A DNA stretch of 39,032 nt from the NCBI GenBank assembly GCA_031267645.1, contig JAIRYW010000001.1:1-39032 (forward strand), in the 5' to 3' direction. The notes beneath the pieces were generated by a model, which did no database searches, had not been told where the DNA came from, and saw only the letters and a list, made by a program, of their open reading frames with translations. This stretch comes from Propionibacteriaceae bacterium. Its GTDB lineage: Bacteria; Actinomycetota; Actinomycetes; Propionibacteriales; Propionibacteriaceae. Shown here in pieces: positions 8,324 to 16,245 of this stretch; position 1 is the stretch's first letter; the number at the start of each line of letters is the position of its first letter. Both the position numbers and the translations under genes were made by a program.

Positions 8324-8374
8324 CTGAGACCGCAGCGAGCCACCGCTCGACGGTTGGACGGATTCCGGTCTCAG
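8324..8374 (-). other. Branched RNA hairpin in the 3' end of the kinase operon
   Basis: CTGAGACCG (8324-8332) and CGGTCTCAG (8366-8374) form a perfect 9-bp outer stem that begins 14 bases after the kinase stop codon. The enclosed bases hold a further small stem (GCGAG/CTCGC-like), suggesting a branched fold. It is separate from the terminator at 8256-8298. It may protect the mRNA 3' end or be a first terminator. Confidence 0.5.
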
Positions 8375-8387
8375 CTGAGTCGCGATG

Positions 8388-9956
8388 CTAGATCATATCC
8401 GATTGACGAGCTTGGAAATCCGACACGGACGCGAACCAACCGGCCTGCTCCAGACCCCGGTAGGCCTGACGGAAGAGACCGAAGGCCTCGTCGTAACGCG
8501 GGCCGAGGGCCTCGTTGGGCTCGTAAGTGGCGGACACCCGGACCATCTGGTCGACGCCCTCGCGCATCGAGGAGAAGACCCCGGCCCCCATAGCCCCGAG
8601 CAGGGCGGCGCCCAGGACGGCGCACTCCCCCTCTTCCAGCGCCACGGTCGGACGACGGTAGATGTCGGTCTGGATCTGGCACCACAGCGGCGACTTGGTG
8701 GCCCCACCGGACAACCTGATCTCGTCCAACGGCGTGCCCATCTGGGCGAAGGACTCCAAGATGTCGCGCGTCTCCAAGGACACCCCCTCCATGACGGCCC
8801 GGGCCATGGCGCCGGTGCCGTGGGCGAAGGTCAGGCCGAGGAAGCAGCCCCGGGCGTCGGAGTTGAAGTTGGGGGCGACCGAACCGGCCAGATAAGGCAG
8901 GTAGATCAAGCCCTGGGAGCCAGCCGGCACCTTGGCCGCCATGGCGTTGAGGACGTCGAAGGCGTTCTGCCCGCCCTGGGCCTGGACCGTCTTGCCCAGG
9001 TAGCCGATGGTGTCGCGGAACCAGCGGTAGGAGCTGGCGGCGGCCGCTTGCAGGCCCTCCGAGATCCACTTGCGCTCACCGGCGATGGCCGAAGCCGAGC
9101 AGTTGATGCGGAAGTCGGGGTCGAACCGGGGCTCGTCCAAATGGGCGATGGAGACCCCGGCCGTGCCCAGCGTGACCTCGGCCAGACCGGTCGAGATGAC
9201 GCCGGCGCCGACGGCGGCGCACTGCTGGTCGCCACCACCGGTGACCAAGGGGGTGCCCTCGGCCAAGCCGGTGCGGGCGGCGGCCTGGGCCGAGACCGTC
9301 CCGACCTGGACGCCCGACGGCACCAGCTCAGGCAGCCAGTCCGGGTTGACGCCGAGCTGCTGGCACAGCCAGGGGTCCCACTCGAAGGTGCGGATGTTCA
9401 TCAGGCCGTAGAGCGAGGCGTTGGAGTAGTCCTCGTAGAAGCCGTCCGCCCCCATCTCGTGCAGGAACCACTCCTGGGTGGTCAGGATCTTGGCCGTGCG
9501 GGCCAACACCTCGGGCTCGTGGCGCTGCATCCACAGGATGTGCGGGCTGGTCCAGACCACCGACGGCGGCATGCCGACGATGTCGTAGTGACGACCCACG
9601 CCGATGTTCTGGTTCATCCACTCGACCTCGGCGCCACAACGGGCGTCCTGCCAGGAGATGCCCAGGCCGTCGCGCAGGATCTTGCCCTGGGCGTCGACGT
9701 ACAGGTGCAGGCAGCGCTGGGTCGAGAAGCCGATCGACTTGATCGACTTGGGATCGATGCCGGACTTGCCGATGACCTCGTTCAGGACCTCGTCGTTGGA
9801 GCGCGACAACATGTTGATGTCCTGGTCGACCCAACCCGGCTTGGGGAAGAGGCAGTCGTACTCACGGTAGGCCTCGGCCACGATCTGGCCGGAGAGATCG
9901 TAGATCTTGGCTTTGACGCCGGTCGTGCCGGTGTCGATGCCGATGACGTAGTTCAT
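8388..9956 (-). CDS. FGGY-family carbohydrate/polyol kinase
   Basis: A 522-residue kinase of the FGGY family (xylulokinase/glycerol kinase type). The N-terminal phosphate-binding hairpin (GIDTGTTGVKAKIYD) starts at residue 6; GWVDQD, SWQDAR and the C-terminal GGATKSPLWCQIQTDI are family landmarks of the two actin-like domains. The substrate cannot be read from the sequence; overall it is nearer to xylulokinase-like proteins than to GlpK. The ATG at 9956 has AGGA six bases upstream, in the loop of a small hairpin. It is the last gene of the minus-strand operon with the alkyl-DHAP-synthase-like and GlpD-type genes, so the expected job is to phosphorylate a polyol or ketose that the other two enzymes then process. 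Confidence 0.85.
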   Translation of the reverse strand: MNYVIGIDTGTTGVKAKIYDLSGQIVAEAYREYDCLFPKPGWVDQDINMLSRSNDEVLNEVIGKSGIDPKSIKSIGFSTQRCLHLYVDAQGKILRDGLGISWQDARCGAEVEWMNQNIGVGRHYDIVGMPPSVVWTSPHILWMQRHEPEVLARTAKILTTQEWFLHEMGADGFYEDYSNASLYGLMNIRTFEWDPWLCQQLGVNPDWLPELVPSGVQVGTVSAQAAARTGLAEGTPLVTGGGDQQCAAVGAGVISTGLAEVTLGTAGVSIAHLDEPRFDPDFRINCSASAIAGERKWISEGLQAAAASSYRWFRDTIGYLGKTVQAQGGQNAFDVLNAMAAKVPAGSQGLIYLPYLAGSVAPNFNSDARGCFLGLTFAHGTGAMARAVMEGVSLETRDILESFAQMGTPLDEIRLSGGATKSPLWCQIQTDIYRRPTVALEEGECAVLGAALLGAMGAGVFSSMREGVDQMVRVSATYEPNEALGPRYDEAFGLFRQAYRGLEQAGWFASVSDFQARQSDMI

Positions 9957-9974
9957 AAAAGCTCCTTTGCTTTT
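9957..9974 (-). promoter_or_regulatory. Hairpin presenting the kinase ribosome-binding site in its loop
   Basis: On the minus strand AAAAGC and GCTTTT pair around the loop AAAGGA, and the ATG follows directly. The Shine-Dalgarno bases sit in the loop, so folding could tune translation of the kinase relative to the dehydrogenase upstream. Confidence 0.45.
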
Positions 9975-9997
9975 CGACAGAATGGCGGATAGACGGT

Positions 9998-11677
9998 TCA
10001 GATGGACGGGTTGGCGGGGTCGACGGGTTCGGCTGGTTCGGCGGCCGGCGGCTGATAACCGGGACGGTGACGACAGACCTTGGCGGTGTAATCGGAGATC
10101 TCCTGGGCCCGGCGCTGGGGCGACCAATCCAGCAGGGCGCCCATCAGGTCGGCCAGGGCTTCGACCGCCGTCAGGCCGCCTGACCGGTCCCAGAAGAAGA
10201 GGGAGGTGCGACGGGTCATCAGGTCGTCCAGGGTGCGGCAGCCCTCCTGGGCCACGCAGTAGCGCACCTCGGCCACGGTGACCTGGCGGGGCGCGATCTC
10301 GACCTGGTGCTCCGGCTGGTCCCGCCACTCGGCCAGCAGGGCCTCGACGTTGGAACCGTAGTAGCGCGTCCAGCGCTCCCGGATCGGGGCCGGCACGTCG
10401 CTGGCGGCCAGGTCCGCCTGAGCTTGGGCGATGGCCTGAGGTTGACCGCCGGAGATGGGCCGGCGGTCGGCCGAGTAGGGCCGGGCGGGCAGACCGAGCC
10501 GGGCCACCACGGTGTCCACCACATGGCGACCCATCACCCGGCTGCTGGTCAGCTTGCCGCCGGAGATGGTGACCATGCCGCCCGGGCCGACCTCGACCTT
10601 GTGCTCGCGCGAGGTCTGGCCCACGCTGGTGCCCGGGGCCGGGGCCACCAACGGCCGCAGGCCGGCCCAGGAGGCCACGATGTGGCTGGCGTCGAGCCGG
10701 GCGTCCGGGATGGTGTGGTTGGCCAAGTTGAGCAGGTACGTGATGTCCTGCTCGTTGGGCTCGACCTGGTCCGGATCGCCGTCGTAGTCGGTGTCGGTGG
10801 TGCCGACGTAGACCCGGTCCGGTTCGATCGAGGGAGTCGGCCAGGTCACCCGGCCATCGTTCGGCGAACGCAGGAAGACGACCGTCCCGAGTGGGAAGTC
10901 CTTCTTGTCGAAGACCAGGTGGACGCCCTTGGAGGGGCGCAGCCGGGCGGCCTGGCGGCCGTATTCGCGGGCCACCAGGCGCGAGGTCCAAGGACCGGTG
11001 GCGTTGACCACGGCCTTGCCCCGGAAGCGATGGCTGACGCCGCTCAGCTGATCGGTCGCCACCACCCCGACCACCCGGTCGCCCTCCCGGACCAGGTCGG
11101 TCACCACCGTGTGGTTGAGCGCCACCGCGCCCTCCTCGACCGCGCCCTTGACCAGGTCCAAGGTGAAGCGGGCGTCGTCGGTCAGGACGTCGTAGTACAG
11201 CCCCGCTCCCTTCATGCCCTTGGGGTTGAGGTGCGGCTCACGGGCCAAGACCTGTTTGGGCGACAGCATCCGGTGGCGGCGCTGGCGCCATTGGCCGGAG
11301 AAGATGTCGTAGAAGGTGAGGGCGAAGTTGAGCATGCCCAGCCCATAGGAGTCGCCCTCGTAGACCATGTAGAGGTGGGGGGCGACCCGGGTCAGGTGCG
11401 GAGCCAAACCGAGCGACAGCTCCCTCTCCTTGACCCCTTCCCGCACCAGCTTGAACTGGTAGGTCTCGAGGTAGCGCAGACCGCCGTGGATCATCTTGGA
11501 GGAGCGCGACGAGGTACCGGCGGCGAAGTCGTCCTTCTCCAGCAAGAGGACCTTGAGCCCGCGCAGGGCGGCGTCGCGGGCGCTGGCCGCCCCGGTGACG
11601 CCGCCGCCGACCACGATCAGGTCGTATTCCAAATCTGCCGCCTGGGCCAATTCGGCCGGGCCGGGATCGAGCGACAT
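9998..11677 (-). CDS. glpD: GlpD-type FAD-dependent glycerol-3-phosphate dehydrogenase
   Basis: A 559-residue flavoenzyme of the GlpD family. The FAD-binding GGGVTGAASARDAALRG lies near residue 24, followed by GTSSRSSKMIHGGLRYLE, the signature of respiratory glycerol-3-phosphate dehydrogenases. GTTDTDYDGDP and TISGGKLTSSRVM continue the substrate/FAD domain, and a C-terminal helical domain (about residues 400-530) is present. Expected reaction: sn-glycerol 3-phosphate to dihydroxyacetone phosphate with electrons passed to quinone at the inner face of the membrane. It starts nine bases after the upstream flavoenzyme gene, in the same operon, and a related polyol phosphate (for example erythritol phosphate, as with EryB) is a possible alternative substrate. 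Confidence 0.9.
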   Translation of the reverse strand: MSLDPGPAELAQAADLEYDLIVVGGGVTGAASARDAALRGLKVLLLEKDDFAAGTSSRSSKMIHGGLRYLETYQFKLVREGVKERELSLGLAPHLTRVAPHLYMVYEGDSYGLGMLNFALTFYDIFSGQWRQRRHRMLSPKQVLAREPHLNPKGMKGAGLYYDVLTDDARFTLDLVKGAVEEGAVALNHTVVTDLVREGDRVVGVVATDQLSGVSHRFRGKAVVNATGPWTSRLVAREYGRQAARLRPSKGVHLVFDKKDFPLGTVVFLRSPNDGRVTWPTPSIEPDRVYVGTTDTDYDGDPDQVEPNEQDITYLLNLANHTIPDARLDASHIVASWAGLRPLVAPAPGTSVGQTSREHKVEVGPGGMVTISGGKLTSSRVMGRHVVDTVVARLGLPARPYSADRRPISGGQPQAIAQAQADLAASDVPAPIRERWTRYYGSNVEALLAEWRDQPEHQVEIAPRQVTVAEVRYCVAQEGCRTLDDLMTRRTSLFFWDRSGGLTAVEALADLMGALLDWSPQRRAQEISDYTAKVCRHRPGYQPPAAEPAEPVDPANPSI

Positions 11678-11686
11678 GTCAGCCCC

Positions 11687-13078
11687 TCACAAACCTAGTT
11701 TGCCTGGATTGAGCACCCCGGCCGGATCGAGCGCCCGCTTGACCTTCTCCAACACTAGGTGGGCCGAGCCCAGCGAGCGTTTGGAGTAGGGCGAACGGAC
11801 CAAGCCGCCGCCGTGGTGGTGCGACAGTTCCGCCCCGTGCTCCAAGCACAGGTCCATGGTGGTGGACCAGATCCGCTCCAACCGGTCGATGGCGGTCTCG
11901 TCGTCGGCGGTCTGGGCGAACAGGATCATGTACATCGAGGTGCCCTGGTTGTAGACGTGCGAGAAGTGGGCCAAGACCTCGTCCGCCAAGGGGGCCAGGG
12001 CCCGCTTGAGGTCTTCGTAGAGGCCCTCGATGCCGCTCCAGTAGTGCGCCACCTCGATGGTCTCGGCGATGCCGCCCGGCTTGGCCACCTGGCGCTCGAC
12101 CGAGGAGAAGTCGAAGCGCCGCTCCATCCAGGCCGCCGTCGCCGCCGGACCCAGTGGCCGGCCGCCGATCTGACGGACCAATTCGTCCAAGGCCGCCATC
12201 TCGGCCTCGACCAGACCGGGCAGGCCCCGGCTGCCCAAGAACAGGCAGCAGGAGTCGAAGGTCGGGTCGACCATGGCGTGTTTGGCCTCGTCGGCGTCGT
12301 ACAGCCGCAGCAGGAAAGGCCTCAACCCGGCCGCCCCCTGGGCCCGCATGAAGGTCAGGCCGTCGTGCACGCTGGGGATGGCGTAGGTCTGCAGCGACTC
12401 GGCCGGCGCGATCGGGAAGATCTTGAGGGTGACCTCGGTGATGACGCCCAGGGTGCCCTCCGAGCCGATGAAGAGCTGGCGCAGGTCGGGCCCCATGGCC
12501 GCCCTCGGCTTGGCTTGGAGCTTGATCGACTGGCCGGTGGCCAGGATGACGGTGTACCCCACCACCAGATCCTCGATGCCGCCGTAGAGGGAGGAGAACT
12601 GGCCCGTGGCCAGGGTCGACAGCCAACCGCCCACGGTCGAGCGCAGCAGCGACTGGGGCGAATGGCCGAGCGTGAAGCCCAGCTGGCCCAGCTCGTCCTC
12701 CAGGGCCGAGCCCAGGTAGTTGGCCGAGACGGTCACGGTCAGGTCGGTCTGGTTGACCGTGCGGGTCCGGGGCAGGCCGTTGACGTCGAGCACCACCCCG
12801 CCTCGGGTCGGGATCGGTTGGCCGGTCACCGACGAGGCCAGGGCCCGGGGCGTGACCGGCACGCCGGCCCGGCTGGCCGCCTTCAGCAAGGCGGCGATCT
12901 GGTCCGGCGAGGAGACTTTGACGACGGCCTCGGCCCGGTACGGATGCCGCCCCACGGCGGCCCACTTGGTGGTCATGGGCCAGGTGTCGTGGCTGGTGGC
13001 GTCGAGCGCCGCCGGGTCGGTCACGACCTGGTCGACCAAGCCGGCCAACTGGTTCAAGAACGATTCGGACAATGGCAC
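11687..13078 (-). CDS. FAD-binding oxidoreductase, alkyl-DHAP-synthase-like
   Basis: A 463-residue protein of the vanillyl-alcohol-oxidase/GlcD superfamily. The N-terminal FAD-binding domain is followed by HFSHVYNQGTSMYMILFA and SHHHGGG (around residues 419-425), both typical of alkyldihydroxyacetonephosphate synthase (AGPS) and its bacterial relatives; in AGPS the His cluster is essential. The GTG at 13078 is supported by AGGAGG eight bases upstream; the frame stays open further upstream but only as non-coding sequence. First gene of the operon with the GlpD-type and FGGY kinase genes. Two readings are open: ether-lipid synthesis from acyl-DHAP, or oxidation of a hydroxy acid or polyol in a catabolic pathway. 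I cannot choose between them. Confidence 0.82.
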   Translation of the reverse strand: MPLSESFLNQLAGLVDQVVTDPAALDATSHDTWPMTTKWAAVGRHPYRAEAVVKVSSPDQIAALLKAASRAGVPVTPRALASSVTGQPIPTRGGVVLDVNGLPRTRTVNQTDLTVTVSANYLGSALEDELGQLGFTLGHSPQSLLRSTVGGWLSTLATGQFSSLYGGIEDLVVGYTVILATGQSIKLQAKPRAAMGPDLRQLFIGSEGTLGVITEVTLKIFPIAPAESLQTYAIPSVHDGLTFMRAQGAAGLRPFLLRLYDADEAKHAMVDPTFDSCCLFLGSRGLPGLVEAEMAALDELVRQIGGRPLGPAATAAWMERRFDFSSVERQVAKPGGIAETIEVAHYWSGIEGLYEDLKRALAPLADEVLAHFSHVYNQGTSMYMILFAQTADDETAIDRLERIWSTTMDLCLEHGAELSHHHGGGLVRSPYSKRSLGSAHLVLEKVKRALDPAGVLNPGKLGL

Positions 13079-13135
13079 TTCGGGGACCTCCTGTCGTCCG
13101 GAACCGGGCGGCCGCGGCGCCGCCATCGGTCCATT

Positions 13136-13180
13136 ACTCCATTTATGGAGTCTTCCTTTTATGAAGTATTCCACTGTGGA
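13136..13180 (-). promoter_or_regulatory. Cluster of palindromic operators
   Basis: Three related sites lie side by side: the perfect palindrome ACTCCAT-TT-ATGGAGT at 13136-13151, a looser copy ending in TTTATGAAGT at 13152-13167 (16 bases on), and the perfect TCCAC-T-GTGGA at 13170-13180. They cover the region from the promoter spacer to about +23, where a repressor would block transcription. The regulator is unknown; the YhfZ-like protein is one candidate. Confidence 0.6.
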
Positions 13181-13194
13181 CCGGAGCCCGTCAA
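13165..13194 (-). promoter_or_regulatory. Promoter of the AGPS-like/GlpD/kinase operon
   Basis: On the minus strand TTGACG (13194-13189) and AATACT (13170-13165) are separated by 18 bases, matching a housekeeping sigma factor promoter. Transcription should begin near 13158, giving a leader of about 80 bases before the GTG at 13078. The operators at 13136-13180 overlap it. Confidence 0.6.
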
Positions 13195-13256
13195 GGGTTG
13201 GCCGAAAGCTGATCGCGGACGGGCGGCCGGGACCCGCCGCGGCGGCCTGAAATGGG

Positions 13257-13287
13257 GCGACGCCCCGAGCCGGAGCCGGGGCGTCGC
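13257..13287 (-). terminator. Terminator of the purine permease gene
   Basis: GCGACGCCCC (13257-13266) and GGGGCGTCGC (13278-13287) form a perfect 10-bp stem with an 11-base loop, 28 bases after the permease stop codon. On the minus strand it is followed by CATTTC, a weak T-run. Confidence 0.65.
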
Positions 13288-13314
13288 GCCTGATCGAGTG
13301 ATCTATCCCTGAGG

Positions 13315-14829
13315 TCAGCCGATCCAGTTCAGAAGCACTCCCTGGGCGAAGTAGATCAGGAAGAGGCCGCCCACCACCCAGAGCAGGGGGTGGACCTCCT
13401 TGGCTTTGCCCAGGACCGACTTGATCAACAGGTAGACCAAGAAGCCCGCCCCGATGCCGACCGTGATCGAGTAGGTGAAGGCCATCAGGGTGACCATGAA
13501 GAAGGCCGGCAGGGCGATCTCCAACTTGGTCCAGTCGATGTCTCGGACCTGTTGCAACATCAGGAAGCCGACCACCACCAGGACCGGCGCCACCGCCTCC
13601 GAGGGCACCACACCGACGACCGGGGCGATGAACATCGAAACCACGAATAACAGTCCGGTCACGACCGAGGCGAAACCGGTCCGGGCGCCTTCGCCGACGC
13701 CGGAGGCCGACTCGATGTAGGAGGTGTTGGAGGAGACCGAGCCCAGGCCGCCGGCGATGGCGGCGACCGAGTCGACCAAGAGGATCTGCTGAGTCCGGGG
13801 CGGGTTGCCGTTCTCGGCCAGCAGGCCGCCCTGCTGGCCCACCGCCACGATGGTGCCCATGGAGTCGAAGAAGTCGGCCAGCATCAAGGCCAAGATGGTC
13901 AAGACCACCGTGATCCAGACCTTGGGCCCACCGGAGAAAGCGCCGAACAGATCGACCCGGCCCAGCAGGCCGAGGTCGGGCAGGCCCCAACCGCTGGCCA
14001 GCTTGTCCAGCCCGGGCACGTTCAAACTCCAACCGGTCGGATGCACCATCGCCGAGCCGGTCTTGACGATGGCCTCGACCACGACGGACAAAACGGTGGT
14101 GACGATGATGGCGATCAGCATCGAGCCCTTGACCCGACGCACGTACAACACGATCAGCAAGATCAATCCGACGATGAAGCAGAAGATGGGCCAGCCCAGC
14201 AGCTGCCCGGCGACGCCCAGTTCGACCGGGGTGGTGCCGCCGCCGCTCGGCTTGCGCACGAAGCCGGCGTCGACCAGGCCGATCAGGCCGATGAACAACC
14301 CGATGCCGACCGAGATGGCGGTACGCAGCCCCTTGGGCACCGCCGAGAAGACGGCCTTGCGGAAGCCGGTCAGGACCAAGATGGTGATGATGACGCCTTC
14401 CCAGACGATCAGGCCCATGACCTGGGGCCAGGTCATGTTCGGAGCCAGGGAATAGGCCGCCACGGCGTTCAGGCCCAAGCCGGTGGCCAAGGCGATGGGG
14501 AAACGGCCGACCAGGCCCATCAGGATAGTCATGATGCCGGCGATCAGGGCGGTGGCGGCCGCCACCTGGCCCATGGTGATGTCGATGTTCCCCTCGACCG
14601 CGATCGGCAGTCCGGAGATCAGATTGCCGTTCTTGTCCGCCGTGGTGCCGATGATGATGGGATTCAAGGCGATGATGTACGCCATCGAGAAGAAGGTGAC
14701 CAGTCCACCACGGATCTCGGCGGCCAGTGAGGAACCACGTTTGGTGATCTCGAAGAACGAGTCCAGCCCGCCCTGACCCTGGGCTTGCTCTGCGGGGGCG
14801 ACCTTGGGTCGCGGCGAGTTTTGAACCAT
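13315..14829 (-). CDS. NCS2/AzgA-family purine (hypoxanthine/guanine/adenine) permease
   Basis: A 504-residue polytopic membrane protein. RGGLVTFFSMAYIIALNP at about residue 40 and the conserved NTSYIESASGVGEGARTG segment are hallmarks of the AzgA/GhxP branch of the NCS2 (nucleobase-cation symporter 2) family, which import purine bases with protons. About 12-14 helices are visible. ATG at 14829 is taken because the protein begins with a typical cytoplasmic Lys/Gln-rich tail; a TAAGG stretch lies about nine bases before it. It is transcribed alone, with a terminator at 13257-13287 and the cold-shock/DUF3027 genes upstream on the same strand. Substrate within the purines cannot be fixed from sequence. 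Confidence 0.9.
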   Translation of the reverse strand: MVQNSPRPKVAPAEQAQGQGGLDSFFEITKRGSSLAAEIRGGLVTFFSMAYIIALNPIIIGTTADKNGNLISGLPIAVEGNIDITMGQVAAATALIAGIMTILMGLVGRFPIALATGLGLNAVAAYSLAPNMTWPQVMGLIVWEGVIITILVLTGFRKAVFSAVPKGLRTAISVGIGLFIGLIGLVDAGFVRKPSGGGTTPVELGVAGQLLGWPIFCFIVGLILLIVLYVRRVKGSMLIAIIVTTVLSVVVEAIVKTGSAMVHPTGWSLNVPGLDKLASGWGLPDLGLLGRVDLFGAFSGGPKVWITVVLTILALMLADFFDSMGTIVAVGQQGGLLAENGNPPRTQQILLVDSVAAIAGGLGSVSSNTSYIESASGVGEGARTGFASVVTGLLFVVSMFIAPVVGVVPSEAVAPVLVVVGFLMLQQVRDIDWTKLEIALPAFFMVTLMAFTYSITVGIGAGFLVYLLIKSVLGKAKEVHPLLWVVGGLFLIYFAQGVLLNWIG

Positions 14830-14939
14830 GCGCCATACCTTAAGCGATAGGGGCCGGCTCAGACCAGACCGGCCAGGACGGACCGGGTCGAGGCTGGGCC
14901 GCCCACCGCGCCTGCCGCCGTCGGAGCGGCCGGACCGGC

Positions 14940-15698
14940 TCAGTCGAACAAGGATTGGTCGACCGTCATGGTGTCCCAGACCGGCGGTGGCAACTCGGCC
15001 TGACGATGCTCGTCGACCACGTCGGAGTGGGCCCCGCAGCCATGGTCGATCGCCACCACCTGGCCGTCGCGGGGCGCGTAGACGTTGGCGCAGACCCCGA
15101 AGCAGGCTCCCAAAGAGCCGCGCAACCGGATCAGATAGCCGCAGCTGGAACAGGGCGCGGGGGCTTGGCGGGCCGACTCGGTCTCGGAGCCAGCCTCGAT
15201 CAGCCAGCGCTCAGCCGACTGGTCGCGGCCGTACGGCGTCATGACCCGCTGCCGGCCCAGGCCGAGTTCCCGCACCACGGCCCGGATCTCGATCGCCTCC
15301 TGAGGCGTCTTGGGGTCCGAGGAGGCGGCGTAACCCGGCTCCAAGCGGGGGTCGTTGTCCGGCGTCGGCATGAGCAGTCCGGGGGCGACGTCGCCCGGCC
15401 CGATGCGATCGGCCCAGGGCACCCAGTCCGGGGCCCGCAACGACTCCGCGCCCGGTAGCAGCACGACCTCGTCGACGGTGGCTTCCTTCTGGCGCGAGGC
15501 CCGGGCCACGGTGACGGCCCAGTACCAACCCAGGTAACCGGGGTGGAGGCAGACGAAGGCGTGGGTGGCGACCCGGTCGGCTTCGAGCACGGCTCCCAGG
15601 TGTTCACCCACTTGCTCCGGCCCAGCCGTCTCCCAGGCGGCCTGGCGGGCCAGTTCGACGGCCGCCATCACCACCGCGTCAGCTTTCGGTTTGGCCAC
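14940..15698 (-). CDS. DUF3027-family protein
   Basis: A 252-residue protein of the DUF3027 family, widespread in actinobacteria and usually found next to a cold-shock gene, as here. The C-terminal part has a zinc-ribbon-like block (APCSSCGYLIRLRGSLGACFG, then GVCANVY and DHGCGAHSDV). The function is unknown. Start GTG 15698 is preferred over TTG 15704 because AGAGG then lies six bases upstream, at a normal distance, and not directly against the codon. The gene follows the cold-shock gene by 25 bases and is probably cotranscribed with it. Confidence 0.85.
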   Translation of the reverse strand: MAKPKADAVVMAAVELARQAAWETAGPEQVGEHLGAVLEADRVATHAFVCLHPGYLGWYWAVTVARASRQKEATVDEVVLLPGAESLRAPDWVPWADRIGPGDVAPGLLMPTPDNDPRLEPGYAASSDPKTPQEAIEIRAVVRELGLGRQRVMTPYGRDQSAERWLIEAGSETESARQAPAPCSSCGYLIRLRGSLGACFGVCANVYAPRDGQVVAIDHGCGAHSDVVDEHRQAELPPPVWDTMTVDQSLFD

Positions 15699-15723
15699 CG
15701 TCAACCTCTTTCGTCCAGTCGTC

Positions 15724-16110
15724 TCACAGTTCCAGCTCGTCGGCCACCGCCCGCAACATGTGGGCCACCTTCTCGCTGGTCCTGGCCTCGGGGTAGTGAC
15801 CGCGGCGGTAAGAATTGCCGAGGTGGTCGAGCAGTTTGATCAGATCCTCGGTGATGACGGTCATCTGCTCGGTCGACTTGCGCGAAGCCTTGGACAGCGA
15901 GGGCGGCGGCTCGATCAATTGGACCGACAGGGCCTGCTCGCCCTTTCCGCCCTCGACCACGCCGAAGTCGACCCGCTGGCCCCGCTTCAGATCGGTCACG
16001 CCTTCGGGCAGAGCCGAGGCCCGGACGTAGACGTCGCCGCCGCCGCCGTCCTTGGCGATGAATCCATATCCACGTTCCGGGTCATAGAAACGCACTTTGC
16101 CCTGCGGCAC
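15724..16110 (-). CDS. cspB: Cold-shock domain protein with C-terminal extension
   Basis: A 128-residue protein whose first 65 residues form a cold-shock domain: GKVRFYDPERGYGFIAKDGG with the RNP1 motif (GYGFI) and DVYVRASAL in place of the RNP2 motif. The rest is a helical tail typical of the longer actinobacterial CspB-like proteins found beside DUF3027. It should bind single-stranded RNA or DNA and influence translation or RNA folding. GTG at 16110 has GAGG six bases upstream. Its own promoter is at 16158-16187. Confidence 0.88.
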   Translation of the reverse strand: MPQGKVRFYDPERGYGFIAKDGGGGDVYVRASALPEGVTDLKRGQRVDFGVVEGGKGEQALSVQLIEPPPSLSKASRKSTEQMTVITEDLIKLLDHLGNSYRRGHYPEARTSEKVAHMLRAVADELEL

Positions 16111-16157
16111 GTCCCACCTCGTCTCGACGACTGCGTTTGGTCAGTTTGTCCGGGCCC

Positions 16158-16187
16158 AGCCTACCCAGGCCAGTGGGCCATCACCAA
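16158..16187 (-). promoter_or_regulatory. Possible promoter of the cold-shock/DUF3027 pair
   Basis: On the minus strand TTGGTG (16187-16182) and TAGGCT (16163-16158) are 18 bases apart, about 50 bases before the cold-shock start. The -10 fits TANNNT; the -35 is a moderate match. Confidence 0.4.
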
Positions 16188-16245
16188 GAAAGGCGACTCC
16201 CGCCCCTTCGGCGCGCTGGCTGGGGCCGGTCGCTTCCCGACCGCC

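Noticed and set aside
6139-8391. A 750-residue open frame on the plus strand across dtxR, the secreted protein and the YhfZ-like gene
   Set aside because: It is the antisense of three recognisable minus-strand genes; its residue make-up (Gly/Gln/Arg/His) is typical of a reversed GC-rich coding strand.
8388-10991. A very long minus-strand frame that would extend the kinase to 867 residues
   Set aside because: The first 345 residues overlap the GlpD-type gene in another frame; the kinase begins at 9956 with a ribosome site and the family N-terminus.
13079-14836. Upstream extension of the AGPS-like protein to about 1049 residues
   Set aside because: It overlaps the purine permease and its terminator out of frame; GTG 13078 with AGGAGG is the clear start.
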